Shown here one piece after another: positions 34,001 through 45,525 of a DNA stretch of 64,000 nt. Source of the DNA: Heligmosomoides polygyrus polygyrus. Lineage: Eukaryota > Nematoda > Chromadorea > Rhabditida > Heligmosomidae. Location of the stretch: NCBI GenBank assembly GCA_947396885.1, contig OX377203.1, positions 24,183,253 to 24,247,252 of the forward strand. Reading direction: 5' to 3'. The position numbers and the translations under genes are program-made. The notes under the pieces are model-generated. The model was not told the origin of the DNA. It searched no databases and was given only the letters and a program-made list of their open reading frames with translations. The first letter of the stretch is position 1; the number at the start of each line of letters is the position of its first letter.

Positions 34001-34019
34001 AAGTCAGTATTCTACCTTT

Positions 34020-34165
34020 CCTAGATACATCTATATACCAACTTACGAAACCAGCAGAGATGGCAAACGTGGCTGGACTGGGCAGTCTCCGTACCTAGGA
34101 CCTTGAATCGTAGTGCACAGGAGAGTCGGCGTCTCTTCCGACTACGCTACCATGCGCCCATGGCA
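34020..34165 (-). repeat. SINE-like head, minus strand
   Basis: The reverse complement contains GGGCGCATGGTAGCGTAGTC, then GGAAGAGACG and ACGATTCAAGGTCC, i.e. A- and B-box-like runs in tRNA spacing. It is a diverged SINE or tRNA-like sequence. Confidence 0.4.
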
Positions 34166-35514
34166 TGGATAAATATAAAGCATTGTACTAGCTGTGCATG
34201 GAATATGTTTTGCCATAGGTACTCATAACGTTTTAATAGCATACCCTGCAAACCTCTCATGACACACGGCCTTCTCTCACATCTTTTCTTCTTTCCCAGA
34301 TTTTAGAGAGCGTGTTGATTGCAGTTTCTTCCGGGTGAGGAACACGCCTTGGATCTATCCTAGTCGGAGGGGGGGGGGTGCAGTCGTTAAATGCTAATTA
34401 CGTAGGTCATCCCAAACATATCCAGTGAATCTGAATCAAAGTCCTCGCATCACGTTGAATCTCTAGTAGAGAATCAAGGGAGCGAATGGGACCCAAACCA
34501 TTACATGTCCCCTCCGATTAGGATAGATCCAATCCGTTCCTTTTCAGGATGACGGTAAGAATTCAAAGCTAGCCAAGACGTGTATAGGAAGAGACACTGA
34601 TGTTTCGTAAACAACCAAATGTTCAGGTCAGTAAAAACGAAATAAAAAGAGATCGAAGGTGAAAAAGTTATGAACGTGTTTGGCGTATCCCGTAGAGGAG
34701 AAAAACCAAGAGTGAAAAAAGAATGGCACTTCTTGTGAGGGTCGTAGGTGAAGGCCAACTGCTACAGTCGCTGATGAATAGCTCTTCACAAAGGGCATCG
34801 ACCAAAATGTCGCGGCATTTGAAGCGCTTCTCATGAAGCAGACGTTGATAGAAGTATGGCATCCTATACATAAATCAACGACCCTTTACTTGATTAGCCA
34901 CAGGTATGTTCTTCCTATTTTCACATTTCTTGCTGAAAGAATTATTTTCTCAAGCGACTCTTGTTTAAAGACGGTCCTTGAAAAGGAATTCGTGAAGCGA
35001 TTCTTCTTTATATCCGGTATTACTCTCTTGCTGAACACAAAGAATATGAAGATAAATCTTGACGTCAATCAATCCCTTTTGGGATGCGCTGTTTCTACAT
35101 TCACTAGTGTTGATTGAGTGGTGAAAAATCCACTGTTTGTGCTTTTCAACTATCTCTGGCACCAATTCACCAACCCGGAAAGAATGAATGGCGTGGCTGG
35201 TAGCCGAGCCAACAAGCTCTATCTGCCAAGCGACAGCCGAGATCCGCTCCGACTATAGTACCACTGCCCGGTCACTATTTACAAAAAATCCTTTATATAC
35301 TCCTGGTACATGGTACACACCACCAGAGCGCACGGTAGAGCAGATGGAAGACGTGCCAGCGACAAGGGTTCTGATTGGTGTCTCTATACCTAACTATGAA
35401 GTGCTGTAGCCAATAGTCAATCAAGCCTATTAGATATTTGTCAGTTGCTGCGCTCAACTTATCTGATGGACTGCTCAGAAGATAGATGATAACCGTCAGC
35501 GTTAATCTATCCCT

Positions 35515-35715
35515 ACGTATGATGCGCCACGAACTTCTACGAGTTTCAAGTCCTAAATGGCCGGTACAATGGGATTCGGTGGTCCGCCTATAAATAGCGT
35601 TCTATCCTTTCCAACAAGTGTGGCACTAACTCAAACTCACCGACCCTGGAAGTGTGGAAGGTCTTGGTGGTGTGGGCAGAATCCAAGTCTTAAGCTTTGA
35701 TTAAGGGTTAAAATG
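35515..35715 (-). repeat. SINE copy, diverged
   Basis: The reverse strand carries the SINE blocks: gatgcgccacgaacttctac near 35,521 and gttctatcctttccaacaag near 35,600. Confidence 0.55.
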
Positions 35716-35844
35716 GAGAAAGGACAGGTGGAAGAAGCGCCGACTTTCGCGTACAAGGCAGCAAGAACATGAAATTTGGATGAAGCATTAATGAGTAATG
35801 TAGGATACGATTGAATTAAATTTATTTATTTATTTATCCCTGGG

Positions 35845-36165
35845 GCCCGTGTAGCGCAGTCGGAGGAGGCGTGACTGTCGCATGCACCCGATACCAGGTT
35901 CCTGGTTCGGATTTCCCGCCCAGGCCAACCAAGCCTTCCATCCCCCCGGGGTCGGTGAAGTGGTACCAGACTTGTCTGGGAAGGATAAAGCGCTGACTTG
36001 TTCATCGGCTGACCACCGCAAGTCATTGTATGGCCAAATACGCATTCAAGTCCCGTAGAAGCCAGCACGACATCCCGCAGAAGTAGAATGAGTGGCGCAT
36101 CCCAAAAGGGATTGAGTAACGCCGTCCTTTATCCTTTATCCTTATCCTTTATTTATCCCTGAAAG
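35845..36165 (+). repeat. tRNA-headed SINE copy, most complete
   Basis: It begins ggcccgtgtagcgcagtcgg (A-box TAGCGCAGTCGG). It continues with ccaggttcctggttcggatt (B-box-like), ccaaccaagccttccatccc, ggataaagcgctgacttg and gcgcatcccaaaagggattg, then cgccgtcctttatcctttatcc. About 300 bp; the tail is made of TCCTTTA steps. It serves as the reference copy for the family. Confidence 0.85.
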
Positions 36166-36184
36166 CCCTCAGCGAACAATAAGA

Positions 36185-36335
36185 CGCTCTTCGTCTCCCT
36201 CGAGCGAGGTGAATCCATTGGAACACTCTGGCACGCGACAGGGACGAATGGAGACGCCGCCGACACCCGCAACTCAAGCAACTCGATGATCAACGGAACA
36301 ACAGGTGATACAGGTGATACAGGTAGGATGCGACC
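36185..36335 (+). mobile_element. RTE-type LINE 3' end, heavily truncated
   Basis: gacgctcttcgtctccctcg through cgatgatcaacggaacaaca and ggtgatacaggtgatacagg matches the last 140 bp of the RTE copy that ends at 56,633. The GTGATACAG tail steps are shared. Confidence 0.8.
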
Positions 36336-36339
36336 TACG

Positions 36340-37210
36340 CTTCAGCAAAGTCCTCAAGATCCTCAAATTCAAAAATAGTCAAACTGTGATGTGATGAGGA
36401 GGAAGGCACTTCCAAAACGATCCATTGACAGCGATTTGCTCATATTATCTATGCGAATACGACTCATGAGTTTTGAGCTAGGAACAGGGAACGTTCTCCA
36501 AGGTCTTCATCACAGAAAATAGCGTCCAGTTGTGGTACTTTGACTGAAGCACCTGTTATGAAGTCATCTTCGAATAGAGAGAGCTTTGACACGAAACACT
36601 CGAGCAAATATTTTTGCCACAGCCTGCGGAGCGCAAATAGACTCGACCTTCAAGTTTGTTGTCGAAAGACTCGAGCACTTGTTTCTGTCATGCTCGTCGA
36701 GTCATTTAGCAGCGGGTCTATGCCCAATGTGACCCGAAAACAGAACACGGCTGTTGAACTGGAACATATGTAAATCAAGGGTTTCTGGAAGGTTTTGTAT
36801 AAAACGTAAGAAAGGAGAAGTACAGCGATCGTATTCTTCATTTCTCTAACGACCACTGAGATAGCACATCAGTGACGTGGTCTTGAGTTTCAGAGTGTTC
36901 TCTCCGTGCTCATTTATTTATATATTTAAAGCATGTGTTATACTCGCAACAATACATTATACGATGTACATATCAGGAACGAAATAAAACTTGGGAAGAA
37001 GCCGATATGATGAATGAGAAACAAAGGTGACGCCTAACGCAAGTTTCAAATGCTGTTCTTCTCGAGAAACTAAAAAAAACGAAGGAGTTCATATCATTCA
37101 AACACCTGCGAGTGATGATACATGAACTTATTTGTGTTCTAGCAACCGAGACGTATAACACTGTTTTTCCTCTTACATTGGCAGTGGCTGACCAGAGAAT
37201 GCCACTGGGT
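36340..37210. other. No recognised gene
   Basis: Short frames only. Confidence 0.4.
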
Positions 37211-37215
37211 TTATA

Positions 37216-38030
37216 TTGGGGGGGGGGGGGCAAAAATAATGAGACGAATTGAAAAAAATCTTTATCTCTTTATAACTCAATTACAACTCAACGATGCTGA
37301 GGAATGTATTTGCCATTAAGGGCAATGACCTTGCTGCCATCGCTCAGCCAACTTCCTGATCCCATCCTTCCAGAACTGCTTGGGCCTGGTGTTGATCAAC
37401 TGCTCGATATGGTTGTCAAGGACTGCTTGGGTTCTTGTGTCTCTTCCGACTAGGAAGTCCTGTAGGCTCAAGAAGTAGTGGTAGTCGCATGGAGAGATGT
37501 CCGGCGAATACGGTGGGTAAGGCATATGAACGTAGCCCAGCTGGCCAAGCTTATCCGCGGTTACTTGTTCCCGATGGGGTGCGGCGTTGTCCAAGAGGAG
37601 AACCTTCTTGAAGCGAATGAATAAGAGCGAGTCGCAGATATACCGGTCCATGGGCGCAGACCCAAAAGCTCTGAATGTGCTTCTCGCCGTGAAAATCTCG
37701 CCGAACGAAGGTCGGTAACGGGTCACCAGGCCTCACCCAGACTCGCTGCTTGGTAGGGTTAAGGTAGAAGACGTACTTCTCATCTTGCGTGAATATTGAG
37801 CCCAGGCTGCTCGGGGTTGGGAGTTCGGCGAGATTTGCGCGACACAGGTCGACTCGTCAGACTATGGTTTCGGCATGCTTCTGGAAAGGGCGGAAGTGGT
37901 AACTTCTCAGATGGGCTTCAGTAAGTAGCATACAAACATACAAAAACGATAAGCACGAAACCAGACTTCAGCCACGAGATATATGGACACGGCATGGAGT
38001 GTCTCATTACTTTTGCCCCCCCCCCCCCCC
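37216..38030 (-). mobile_element. Degenerate mariner element with G/C-homopolymer ends
   Basis: The minus strand encodes mariner transposase pieces in more than one frame. First aspartate: IFTQDEKYVFYLNPTK (about 37,797-37,750). Second: KKVLLLDNAAPH. Third: MPYPPYSPDISPCDYHYFLS; exactly 34 residues lie between the second and third Asp (DD34D). The end reads FWKDGIRKLAERWQQ. The terminal sequences gtctcattacttttgccc plus C-run (right) and G-run plus caaaaataatgagac (left) are inverted copies. The element is about 0.8 kb, short for mariner (about 1.3 kb), so the DNA-binding N-terminus is lost. Confidence 0.85.
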
Positions 38031-38034
38031 TAAC

Positions 38035-39740
38035 AGACACTGATGAGAGATCCAGAATTTTAGATTTGCCCTTCTCTCCGGGGATATGGTGGTAATCCGT
38101 TTTTGAGGCGCCTCATAACTAACTTCCTTGTGAAACTGTTCCTTATACGATACAAGGAAACAAGTGTCTTTTTTCTTACAGGGATTAAGAATAGTTGGGG
38201 CGCGCAACAACACTCGGGGCTCGTTGGATATCAGTATTTTGAAAAGGCTATAGAATCGAGGGTTTGCCTTATTTACCAGCATCTTATAGCCTTTGCTGAA
38301 GTTTCAATTGTTTGTTATCATGAAACCTAATTTCACACATCATCTACCGATTTAAGCTGTGTCACGAAGTCTATAAGACTGCAGCACCTTCTCTGATTTT
38401 GTCCCAGTGCGAAGGTAGCAAGATTTTTCGGCCGCAAATCACCACTGCTAAACGGCTCACTAACTTATAAAATCTAACAATAAGATTTTATATTTTTCGA
38501 TAAAATTTATCATCTAACTTTTCTATACACTTAGAGAGAGAAAACACATGTAGGTCTAAGCACGCATAGAATATCTACGATGCCTACTGGTACCGTTAAG
38601 AAATCAAACCACCATTTTGACAGTGGAGAACCCGATTGTCCGATCACGAATTCATATGGCCTCAGAAAATGGAACCGTGGCTTTAAATTGGACCGAATCA
38701 GGATGGAATTTCTTCAAAAGCCAGCATTGAGATATACTGAAACAGACCGAAATCTAGGCAAAGTGCTCGAAAATGGTAGAGGTCTCGGTCAGAGCAGATG
38801 ATTGCGGGCAAGGCACCCTGATGATAAATGCTATCTGTCAGCTTGTACAACTTCAAAAGCAAGGCTTAGAAGGTTTTCTATCAAATCATAAGAAACTGGG
38901 AAACTTGAACTACTGAGATCTAATTTGACAAACGCCTACGTGCTGGAGAAAAAATGGGAAAGTCACTTGTGCTAGTCTATTCCGACGATCTGACTAGATG
39001 GTACCGTCAATAGGAGTCTATAGTTTCTTTCTTTTTTCGAGAAAGAGCGTTTTTTCTAAAGTTATAGTGGTCTGTTATTAATTCCCGGAATCATGTAAAA
39101 AATTGTTCGTGATATAATTGGAAAAGAACAGGCCTTCTCCGTTAACCTAAACGTTTCTTTCGAAAGATCTCTCCCCGTTTGCAATTGACTTCCGCGGGTG
39201 AGGTTCATCGCGAAATCCAAGCCAAGTTGGTTGGTGATAGCAGAGCCTGAGGCTGAGGAATGGAAGATTAAATTTTGAAGGTTTATAGCCAATGTCTCCT
39301 TCACTGGAAATCAATGAAGTTTCAATCCGTCCGATAGGTCAGTTCAGTGCATACCAATTTTGGAGCCTAAAACTGCTTTCCGTCTTACGCGACCTTCAGA
39401 CGTGTAACTTCACCTTCACAACACTAATTTTTGTTAGATTTATAAAAAACCCTTTAAAGAATTTTTTCCGCATATGAGTGGACAAATCAATAAGCAAAAA
39501 GTCATTAGACCATTTATAACTGCTCAGTTAGTAAAATTTAGGAACCTTCTACAAAAGGCGAAAGAATTCCAAGCTTAATACGTGGGCTTCACAAGAAGCA
39601 TAGTTTAAACTAACTTAATGTAATAAAAACTAAAAAAGTTTAACTACAAAATACATTGTATGTATAACATTTAATACATTTAATAAAATGTCAATAGAAA
39701 AAATGTATCATCATTAATTTCATGCAAAACTTTTCAATAG
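38035..39740. other. No recognised gene
   Basis: AT-rich at 38.45-38.55 and 39.6-39.75 kb. No domain-bearing frame. Confidence 0.4.
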
Positions 39741-39749
39741 TGGAAGGCA

Positions 39750-40005
39750 GAGGTGGTGCAGTCGGAACAGGAGCAGGTTATCACTTCCACATCGATTGGA
39801 GGTTCTTGGTTCTGATCCCGCGCACCGAGTCTCCAGTTTTTCTCCACTTTTCTCATGTCAATTGATTGGTATCAGACTTTTCTGGGAGCATTCGTTGTAT
39901 AGGCCAAATTCAGATTGCATGATAACCCGTAGGGGAAAAATGAACGTCGCATCCCGGAAGGCATTCACCCAATGCCTATTATTATTATCCTTTATAGAAT
40001 TTCAA
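39750..40005 (+). repeat. tRNA-headed SINE copy, diverged
   Basis: It begins gaggtggtgcagtcggaaca, carries ggttcttggttctgatcccg (B-box-like) and ends with gtcgcatcccggaaggcattc. Confidence 0.6.
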
Positions 40006-40409
40006 ATGAAAAGTAGGCAGTAACTTCTCATTTTTCAGCAGAGCTTTGCGCCTTCTTCCTTCACTGATGAGCCACCGGAGAGGTGCCACAGTTCGCCTTG
40101 AGAAAGATGGCGAAGTGAACGTTTCAACGTCTTTCTAGCTCTTCATTTTTAAATCCCACTCTATTGAACATAGCAACGTTTATGAAGAAAAGTTGGAACT
40201 TTGAATTTTTACAAACAAAGAGAATTTAGCAAAATTCGTCAACTTTTCAATTACTAGAAGGAACCAGATTGCCACCAAAAAGGCAGGTCACGCAGTTGCC
40301 ATTACAGGGCAACCGTACAAATGCTCTCAAAAACATTAAGATCTTGGAAATATAAAGGAAGCATAAGAGGTGAATTATGGTGGGAGAATCGGCGACACAG
40401 GAAATATAA

Positions 40410-41260
40410 CTAATGGCCTGTCGACGACCGGAGCTGCTACTTAGCCGCCACCGACCGGAGAGAGGGATTAGTCCACCTGAGGCGGAGCGCAGTCAACAGC
40501 ATCCTCGAACATCGGATAACGAATCGGATGAGGTGGGGGATGAGGATCCCCATGGTGGTCGGTGCACAGACGGACACGACGGCGGGGGTGAGGCGGGAGG
40601 GGGGGGGGGGTAGGCTTCTGATAGCCGGTGATGATGGCGAGTGATAATGAGAATCCTCCCACTGCCTCATCCTCTAATCGATTTTCCCCTCACTCACAAC
40701 TGAGGTGTGTAGCCGTGAGCCGGCTCCGAAGCTCTTAGACATGCAGCTTCCGGGTCGGTAATGCTCTTCGCACTCGCTGGAGCTCAGCATGGAGCGTCAT
40801 GTTGGAAGGGCCCCGGCGCGGACGCCGTACCTCAGAAAAGCCGTTCTTTGCCTTTGAACATGACACAGAAGGCTACCATGCTTAAGGGTTGGATCTTCGA
40901 GAAAAAACTGAGCGTATGACGAAGGATGCAGACCGACGTCAGCTGTCGCGATCGACGGAATCCTCTGGAGCTCTGAAGTTGCGAAAGGCGCCTCCGAACG
41001 GGTGGAGGTGAGTAAACTCATCATGCAAGGGAGCCGGGGAAAAACATGACCAGGAAGTGGAGAGGGAACGGACTCTGACGGACTCCACGAAGGGAAGCCA
41101 CTTGGGAGATGGGGAGGACGAGCAGCAGAGCCTGAGCGGCGGACCACGCGCCCGCAGGAAGCAGCTGATGGGCTACGATGACGAGGCGGCAGCGACCACA
41201 ACGACGGCTGCTCAAACAGATACATGCAGGAGTAGCTGAACTCCGTGAGGAGGAGCGGAT
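40410..41260 (+). other. GC-rich island with possible exons
   Basis: The base composition rises sharply here compared with the AT-rich flanks. On the plus strand a frame TSAVAIDGILWSSEVAKGAS then ERVE meets GTGAGT at about 41,008. After a 46-nt possible intron ending ATGACCAG, a frame in the same phase reads EVERERTLTDSTKGSHLGDG, then KQLMGYDDEAAATTTTAAQT before a stop near 41,238. The minus strand also has a 207-codon open frame (41,420-40,797), rich in Ser/Pro, which may only reflect GC content. No family recognised. Confidence 0.25.
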
Positions 41261-41289
41261 CCCAGACCGATCCGCCCGCTTGTAAACGT

Positions 41290-42265
41290 CTGTAAATCAC
41301 CGACCAAGTCTCACCTTCTATTGTGCACATACATTCTTTTCTAGATTGGCTCTTCAACAGGCCATCGCATTGTTGCGAAGATAACAGCTGCAGAACTGAT
41401 TTGCAGACAAGCCTTTCCATTGGCTCGTCTGCAAATCACCTCTGCAACGCTTCTATGATGTCGATAATTTAGTTGTTCGTGCTACACCCATTGTGACAGC
41501 TTTTTCGGGAGTTATTGGCGAGCTTTCGCTGTATAATACCTTCCTCAGAACTTCACAGAGCACCATGGAAAATGAATGTCACAAACACATGCGGTCACAA
41601 CAACGCGCAGAACGCTCTCTCTCTCCACTTTCAGTGGAGCTTCTGAAGGCAGCACAGATAGCTACGGAAATAGTGGGCAAGAGCAGTTGCTGGCAGGCTC
41701 GTTTTTCACAAAAATCCCGGGAGTATAGAGCAGTCGGAGTAGGCGCCTAATATTGCCCGCATTTGGAATCGAACGTCAACGTTGCGATCCCGGTAGGATA
41801 GCCTATCCCACAGTCGATTTGGTTAACAACAACCTATAAATTTTCATTTTATTTATTTATTTATATTTATTTATGCGCCCATGAAGGGCACACTAAATTC
41901 CAGTGATTCGAGGCTAAACAACAAGAGATAGAACGCAATAGGGCAAGGCGAATAAAAACGATTAAAAACTTGTTAAAAAACACGACCAAACAAAATAAAA
42001 GACTACAATTGTGGAATGCTGAAAAGTAGTATTAGTCATACGGTTAAAAACAAGAACTAGTTGGGAGATGAAGGAAATCACTCGCCAGATGGACCGAATC
42101 GGTTAACGTGTCCTAATACGATGACCTTAGTTAAGTTTTTTTTTTAAACTGAAGTCTAGCCCAATAGATCGGGTTCAGATTTTAACATGTTCTGAAAATC
42201 GACTTTATGCCTGAAACTAACTTCAGATTACTCCTAAACTAGGAAATTAAGCAACCAATAAGTTT
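41290..42265. other. No recognised gene
   Basis: A possible SINE-like head at 41,727-41,760 (gtatagagcagtcggagtag) and TTTA-rich DNA at 41,850. Confidence 0.4.
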
Positions 42266-42332
42266 CGATTATTTCTGTGCCGAACGAGGTTGTAACGTGG
42301 ATCAGTATTTATTGAGCGCCTAACGTGTCGAC

Positions 42333-43493
42333 CAGGGATGAGCGGATTAACCGTTATCCGTTATCCGTTATCCGGTTTCCGGGGGGTTTTGACCTATCCG
42401 TTTTGTTGTTCGTTATCCGGCGGTTTTGGGCCGGATAACGAACAACAAATTAGCTGAATCTTAGCTTTGGACTTGGTGATAGGTGTACTATGTACATGGA
42501 TCTTTAACGATCGTAAGAGTGGTCGTCAGAAACAACAGAAGTATTCAAATCTAGAAGGGTTAATTGAAGTTTCCTCACTTGGAAACTGGCTACATAGTTT
42601 TAAAGATATCTAACTTCCAGCCTTACAGAAGGCCCGCTAAGCCTGCACCATACTTACATGAAGCCTACTTAGCACAGCATTGCTAAATCATCTCAAGTCA
42701 TGTGCTAAACAAGAAGGCATACAAACTGCTACTAGCAATCGTCAAAAGTGGAGAACCGCATCGTGGGAAGAAATTTTTAACACTGATCTTTCCATCGCAT
42801 CATTTGTAGTTACACGGTTGCAGTATGTTCGATTTGATTGCAGGCGCCTTTTTAGCCATATGCTGTAGTGAATTATCAAAAAATACTACAGTACAGCAAT
42901 GAATACTAGCAAAAGAGATTGTATTAATCCAAATATACAGGGTAAGCAACTTCTTCATTAAAAATTTTAGAGGAGCAATAAACTACTAGACAAACTTATC
43001 ACCGTGGGTGCTGTAGACATGTAGATTTGTTTCCATTTGTGAGTTTATTTTGTGAAACTGCAACATAGGGAACACCTCCGTTTTGGGGCTGGGTTGGATA
43101 TTCTTCCTCTGCTCCAGAAAGGCTGGATGTCATAACTCTTTGGCGTAGAGTAAGGCTGATAAATAAGACAATCCAACCGACCCCTTGGAAACAGGTGAAA
43201 GGCGGGTATGTTGCTATGCGTTTGTCTTCCTATGGATGGGCGGAAAAACCCATAGAGCGTCGTTAATGCGGCGACTGCAAAACGTTTAAAAACACTACTA
43301 AAATGTCTAGAAATGGCTTATAAATTAACAGTGCTTTAAGCCCTATCTGTTGTTGAAATTAGTGCAATTTAAAACGAGTTTTAATTTTTCTTGTTTGTTC
43401 GTTATCCGTTTTTCCCTTATCCGGCGATTTTCGGGCAAAATTATCCGTTATCCGTTATCCGGTTTTCAAAATTTCATTATCCGCTTATCCCTG
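42333..43493. mobile_element. Non-autonomous hAT-like element with CCGTTAT repeats and 8-bp target duplication
   Basis: The ends cagggatgagcggattaacc (left) and cattatccgcttatccctg (right) are inverted. Near each end lie repeats of TATCCGTTATCCGTTATCCG. The 8-bp duplication gtgtcgac flanks it exactly (42,325-42,332 and 43,494-43,501). CAGGG ends plus an 8-bp duplication are hallmarks of hAT transposons. No transposase frame was found. Confidence 0.9.
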
Positions 43494-43926
43494 GTGTCGA
43501 CTCGTTCGTCGTCTTTGGAGGCCTAAAAGTGGATTGAGGTTTCGGGTTTGCTATCTATTTGATCATTCTCATTGCTCATTGACTCTAGCCTTTCGGGTAT
43601 CGTCTTGAGGCTCAGCACAAAATCCCGAACCCAGGAATGATTAACTCACCCGCAGATCCACCGGTTAGCGACCCCGCTGCCGCAGTCAGTCGACAGATGG
43701 TGACTGATTGTGAGACTCACTATACTGTTCATTCTACACTATGCATACTTTGTATACCAGTGTCATTCTTAACCATATCCTTGTCACCACCGGTCGCTCT
43801 ATAACTCACAATGACTCACAATAATCCACTTGTCAAATAGCTGCACAGAATGGATACACGATACCACATAACCACAAGGGATCCCACTCTGATCGGCGAG
43901 TTATACCACGCCAAGGTAAAGTACTC

Positions 43927-44109
43927 TTGGGTGTTCCTTTCATTTCCGACAACGTCACTTCCGCTCTACAACGAAGCATACGGCGAGCCCAGTTAGAGAA
44001 TGATGTTGTCTTGGATAATATACCTAATGACAATATCGGATGTCAGCTGGCTCGAAATAGGCTTTGCGATATGGAGTGCGTAACGGAAAACTGTGTTGTA
44101 TGTCCTTAA
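43927..44109 (+). pseudogene. Penelope-type protein fragment ending before the GIY-YIG motif
   Basis: The frame VPFISDNVTSALQRSIRRAQ, then QLARNRLCDMECVTENCVVC parallels the 3.9-4.4 kb ORF up to the CVVCP motif, then meets a stop (44,107). The same frame continues GKAGDCAKVAVIYEL for a few codons and is then lost at the right arm, so the nuclease core is absent. Confidence 0.75.
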
Positions 44110-44861
44110 GGGAAAGCAGGGGATTGCGCCAAAGTTGCCGTTATTTATGAGCTTGAGGTCACCGATGACTTTCTGCCGTTTATTTTGCATTGTGAGTTAT
44201 AGAGCCGCAGGTGGTGACAAGGATGTGGTTAGGAATGACACTGGTATACACAGTGCACATACTGTAGAATGAACAGTGTGATGCCTCAGTCACGATCTGT
44301 CGACTAGCTGCGGCAGCGGCGTCGCTCCTCAGAAGCGGTGGATCAGCGGGTGAGTTATTCGTTCCTGGGTTCGGGATTTCGCTGTGCCTCATGACGATAT
44401 CCGAAAGGCTAAAGCCGATGAAGCGTTTGGTCGAATAGATAGCAACATCCGAAATCTCAAGCCACTTTTAGGCCTCCGAAGACGACGAACGGGTCGAAGC
44501 GTTTGGCCGCTCAATGAATACTGATCCACCTTACAACCTCGTTCGGCACAGAAGTAATCGGAACATCTAGACAATGCCGAGCTTTTACGGAGAAAGAACT
44601 TGGAGATTACAATCAATAAGATTTGTTTTACAGTGAGATCGCGATGACGGCAGACTAAACGCATGGGGCGCCGGTGAACGTTCCTTTCTACATAACTATG
44701 CGAGTATGTGGATGACTGTCATCTGCTATCTTTTTGTTAATCTCCGTATTGTCTTCAGGCTCTGCTTCGAACTTTCAGCATCGGCTTATTTATCCTTTTT
44801 AACACATTTGCTTAAGCCTGGAGCGGCTGGTAGAGAGGCTATATGTTGTTATAGGATGTCT

Positions 44862-45112
44862 TGTTGCGATCAAAACTCGGACTCGAACCTGCACCTTCTG
44901 CTTTCCCGGCAGCGATGCTACGCCTTACACCACCTGCGCTGTTTGACCGAACGTAACAACCGTCATTTTCTCGAGGTATGTGAGAACCCACCCGTAATAT
45001 CGGGACGGTCAAACAGCGCCGGTAGTGTAAGGCGTAACATCGCTGCCCGGAAAGCAGAAGGTGCGAGTTCGAGTCCCACCTGGCGCCAGAGTTTGGATCG
45101 CAACAGAACATC
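44862..45112. mobile_element. Head-to-head pair of tRNA-like units forming a palindrome
   Basis: The left unit (minus, about 44,885-44,943) and right unit (plus, 45,013-45,090) are inverted copies of the tRNA-like core seen at 10.5 and 11.0 kb. The right one reads agcgccggtagtgtaaggcg, then gtgcgagttcgagtcccacc. The outer ends gttgcgatcaaaactc and gagtttggatcgcaac and the inner ends gtttgaccgaacgtaac and ggtcaaacagcgcc match the inverted ends of the single units. Confidence 0.7.
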
Positions 45113-45525
45113 CTCTAACAAAACATATTCTTTTTTAGTTGGTATTTTAAAATTTAAGATAAACGTTTTAATTCTCCGCTCTTGGTCGGTATTACCTTCG
45201 CGTGTCTATGTGTGATATATAGGTTACCGTGGTCAAAAATGACGAACAACTAGCGTGGAGGACTTCAATAAAAACTAATTTGTTTGCAACAAATAAAGCG
45301 TACAACTTAGTATCGAGGAATGTGCCTTAGAAGATATAGATCATACTAAGCTATTCTCCTAAAATTTCAAGTGCTTGAAGAAGCGGGCAATTTCATCCAG
45401 CAAAGAACTGGGTTTCAAATAATACGGATCCGGAAAATAAGGCACGGTTCAGGATTTGGGCTCTACCGTGCTCCAAGTAAAATACACTGGCTTATAGCAA
45501 ATTTTTTGGACGAGATATCACGTGT

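Larger units (their letters stand above)
42272..44555 (+). mobile_element. Second-family Penelope-like element, left arm split by a hAT-like insertion
   Basis: The inverted arms are 42,272-42,324 plus 43,502-43,815 on the left and 44,188-44,555 on the right. Shared blocks include tgtgccgaacgaggttgtaa, cgtcgtctt(t/c)ggaggcctaa and taccagtgtcattc. Between the arms is a plus-strand Penelope-type frame (43,927-44,109). The left arm is interrupted at 42,333-43,493 by another transposon. The arms differ from those of the 3.6-kb element, so this is a separate family. Confidence 0.8.

Noticed and set aside
40413..40613. 66-codon plus-strand frame with Gly/Asp/His-rich end
   Set aside because: The C-terminal Gly run is only the G homopolymer; no conserved segment.
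40797..41420. 207-codon minus-strand open frame, one of the longest outside transposons
   Set aside because: Composition is Ser/Pro/Arg-rich without motif, and it lies in a GC-rich block where stop codons are rare; the plus strand has an equally plausible frame.
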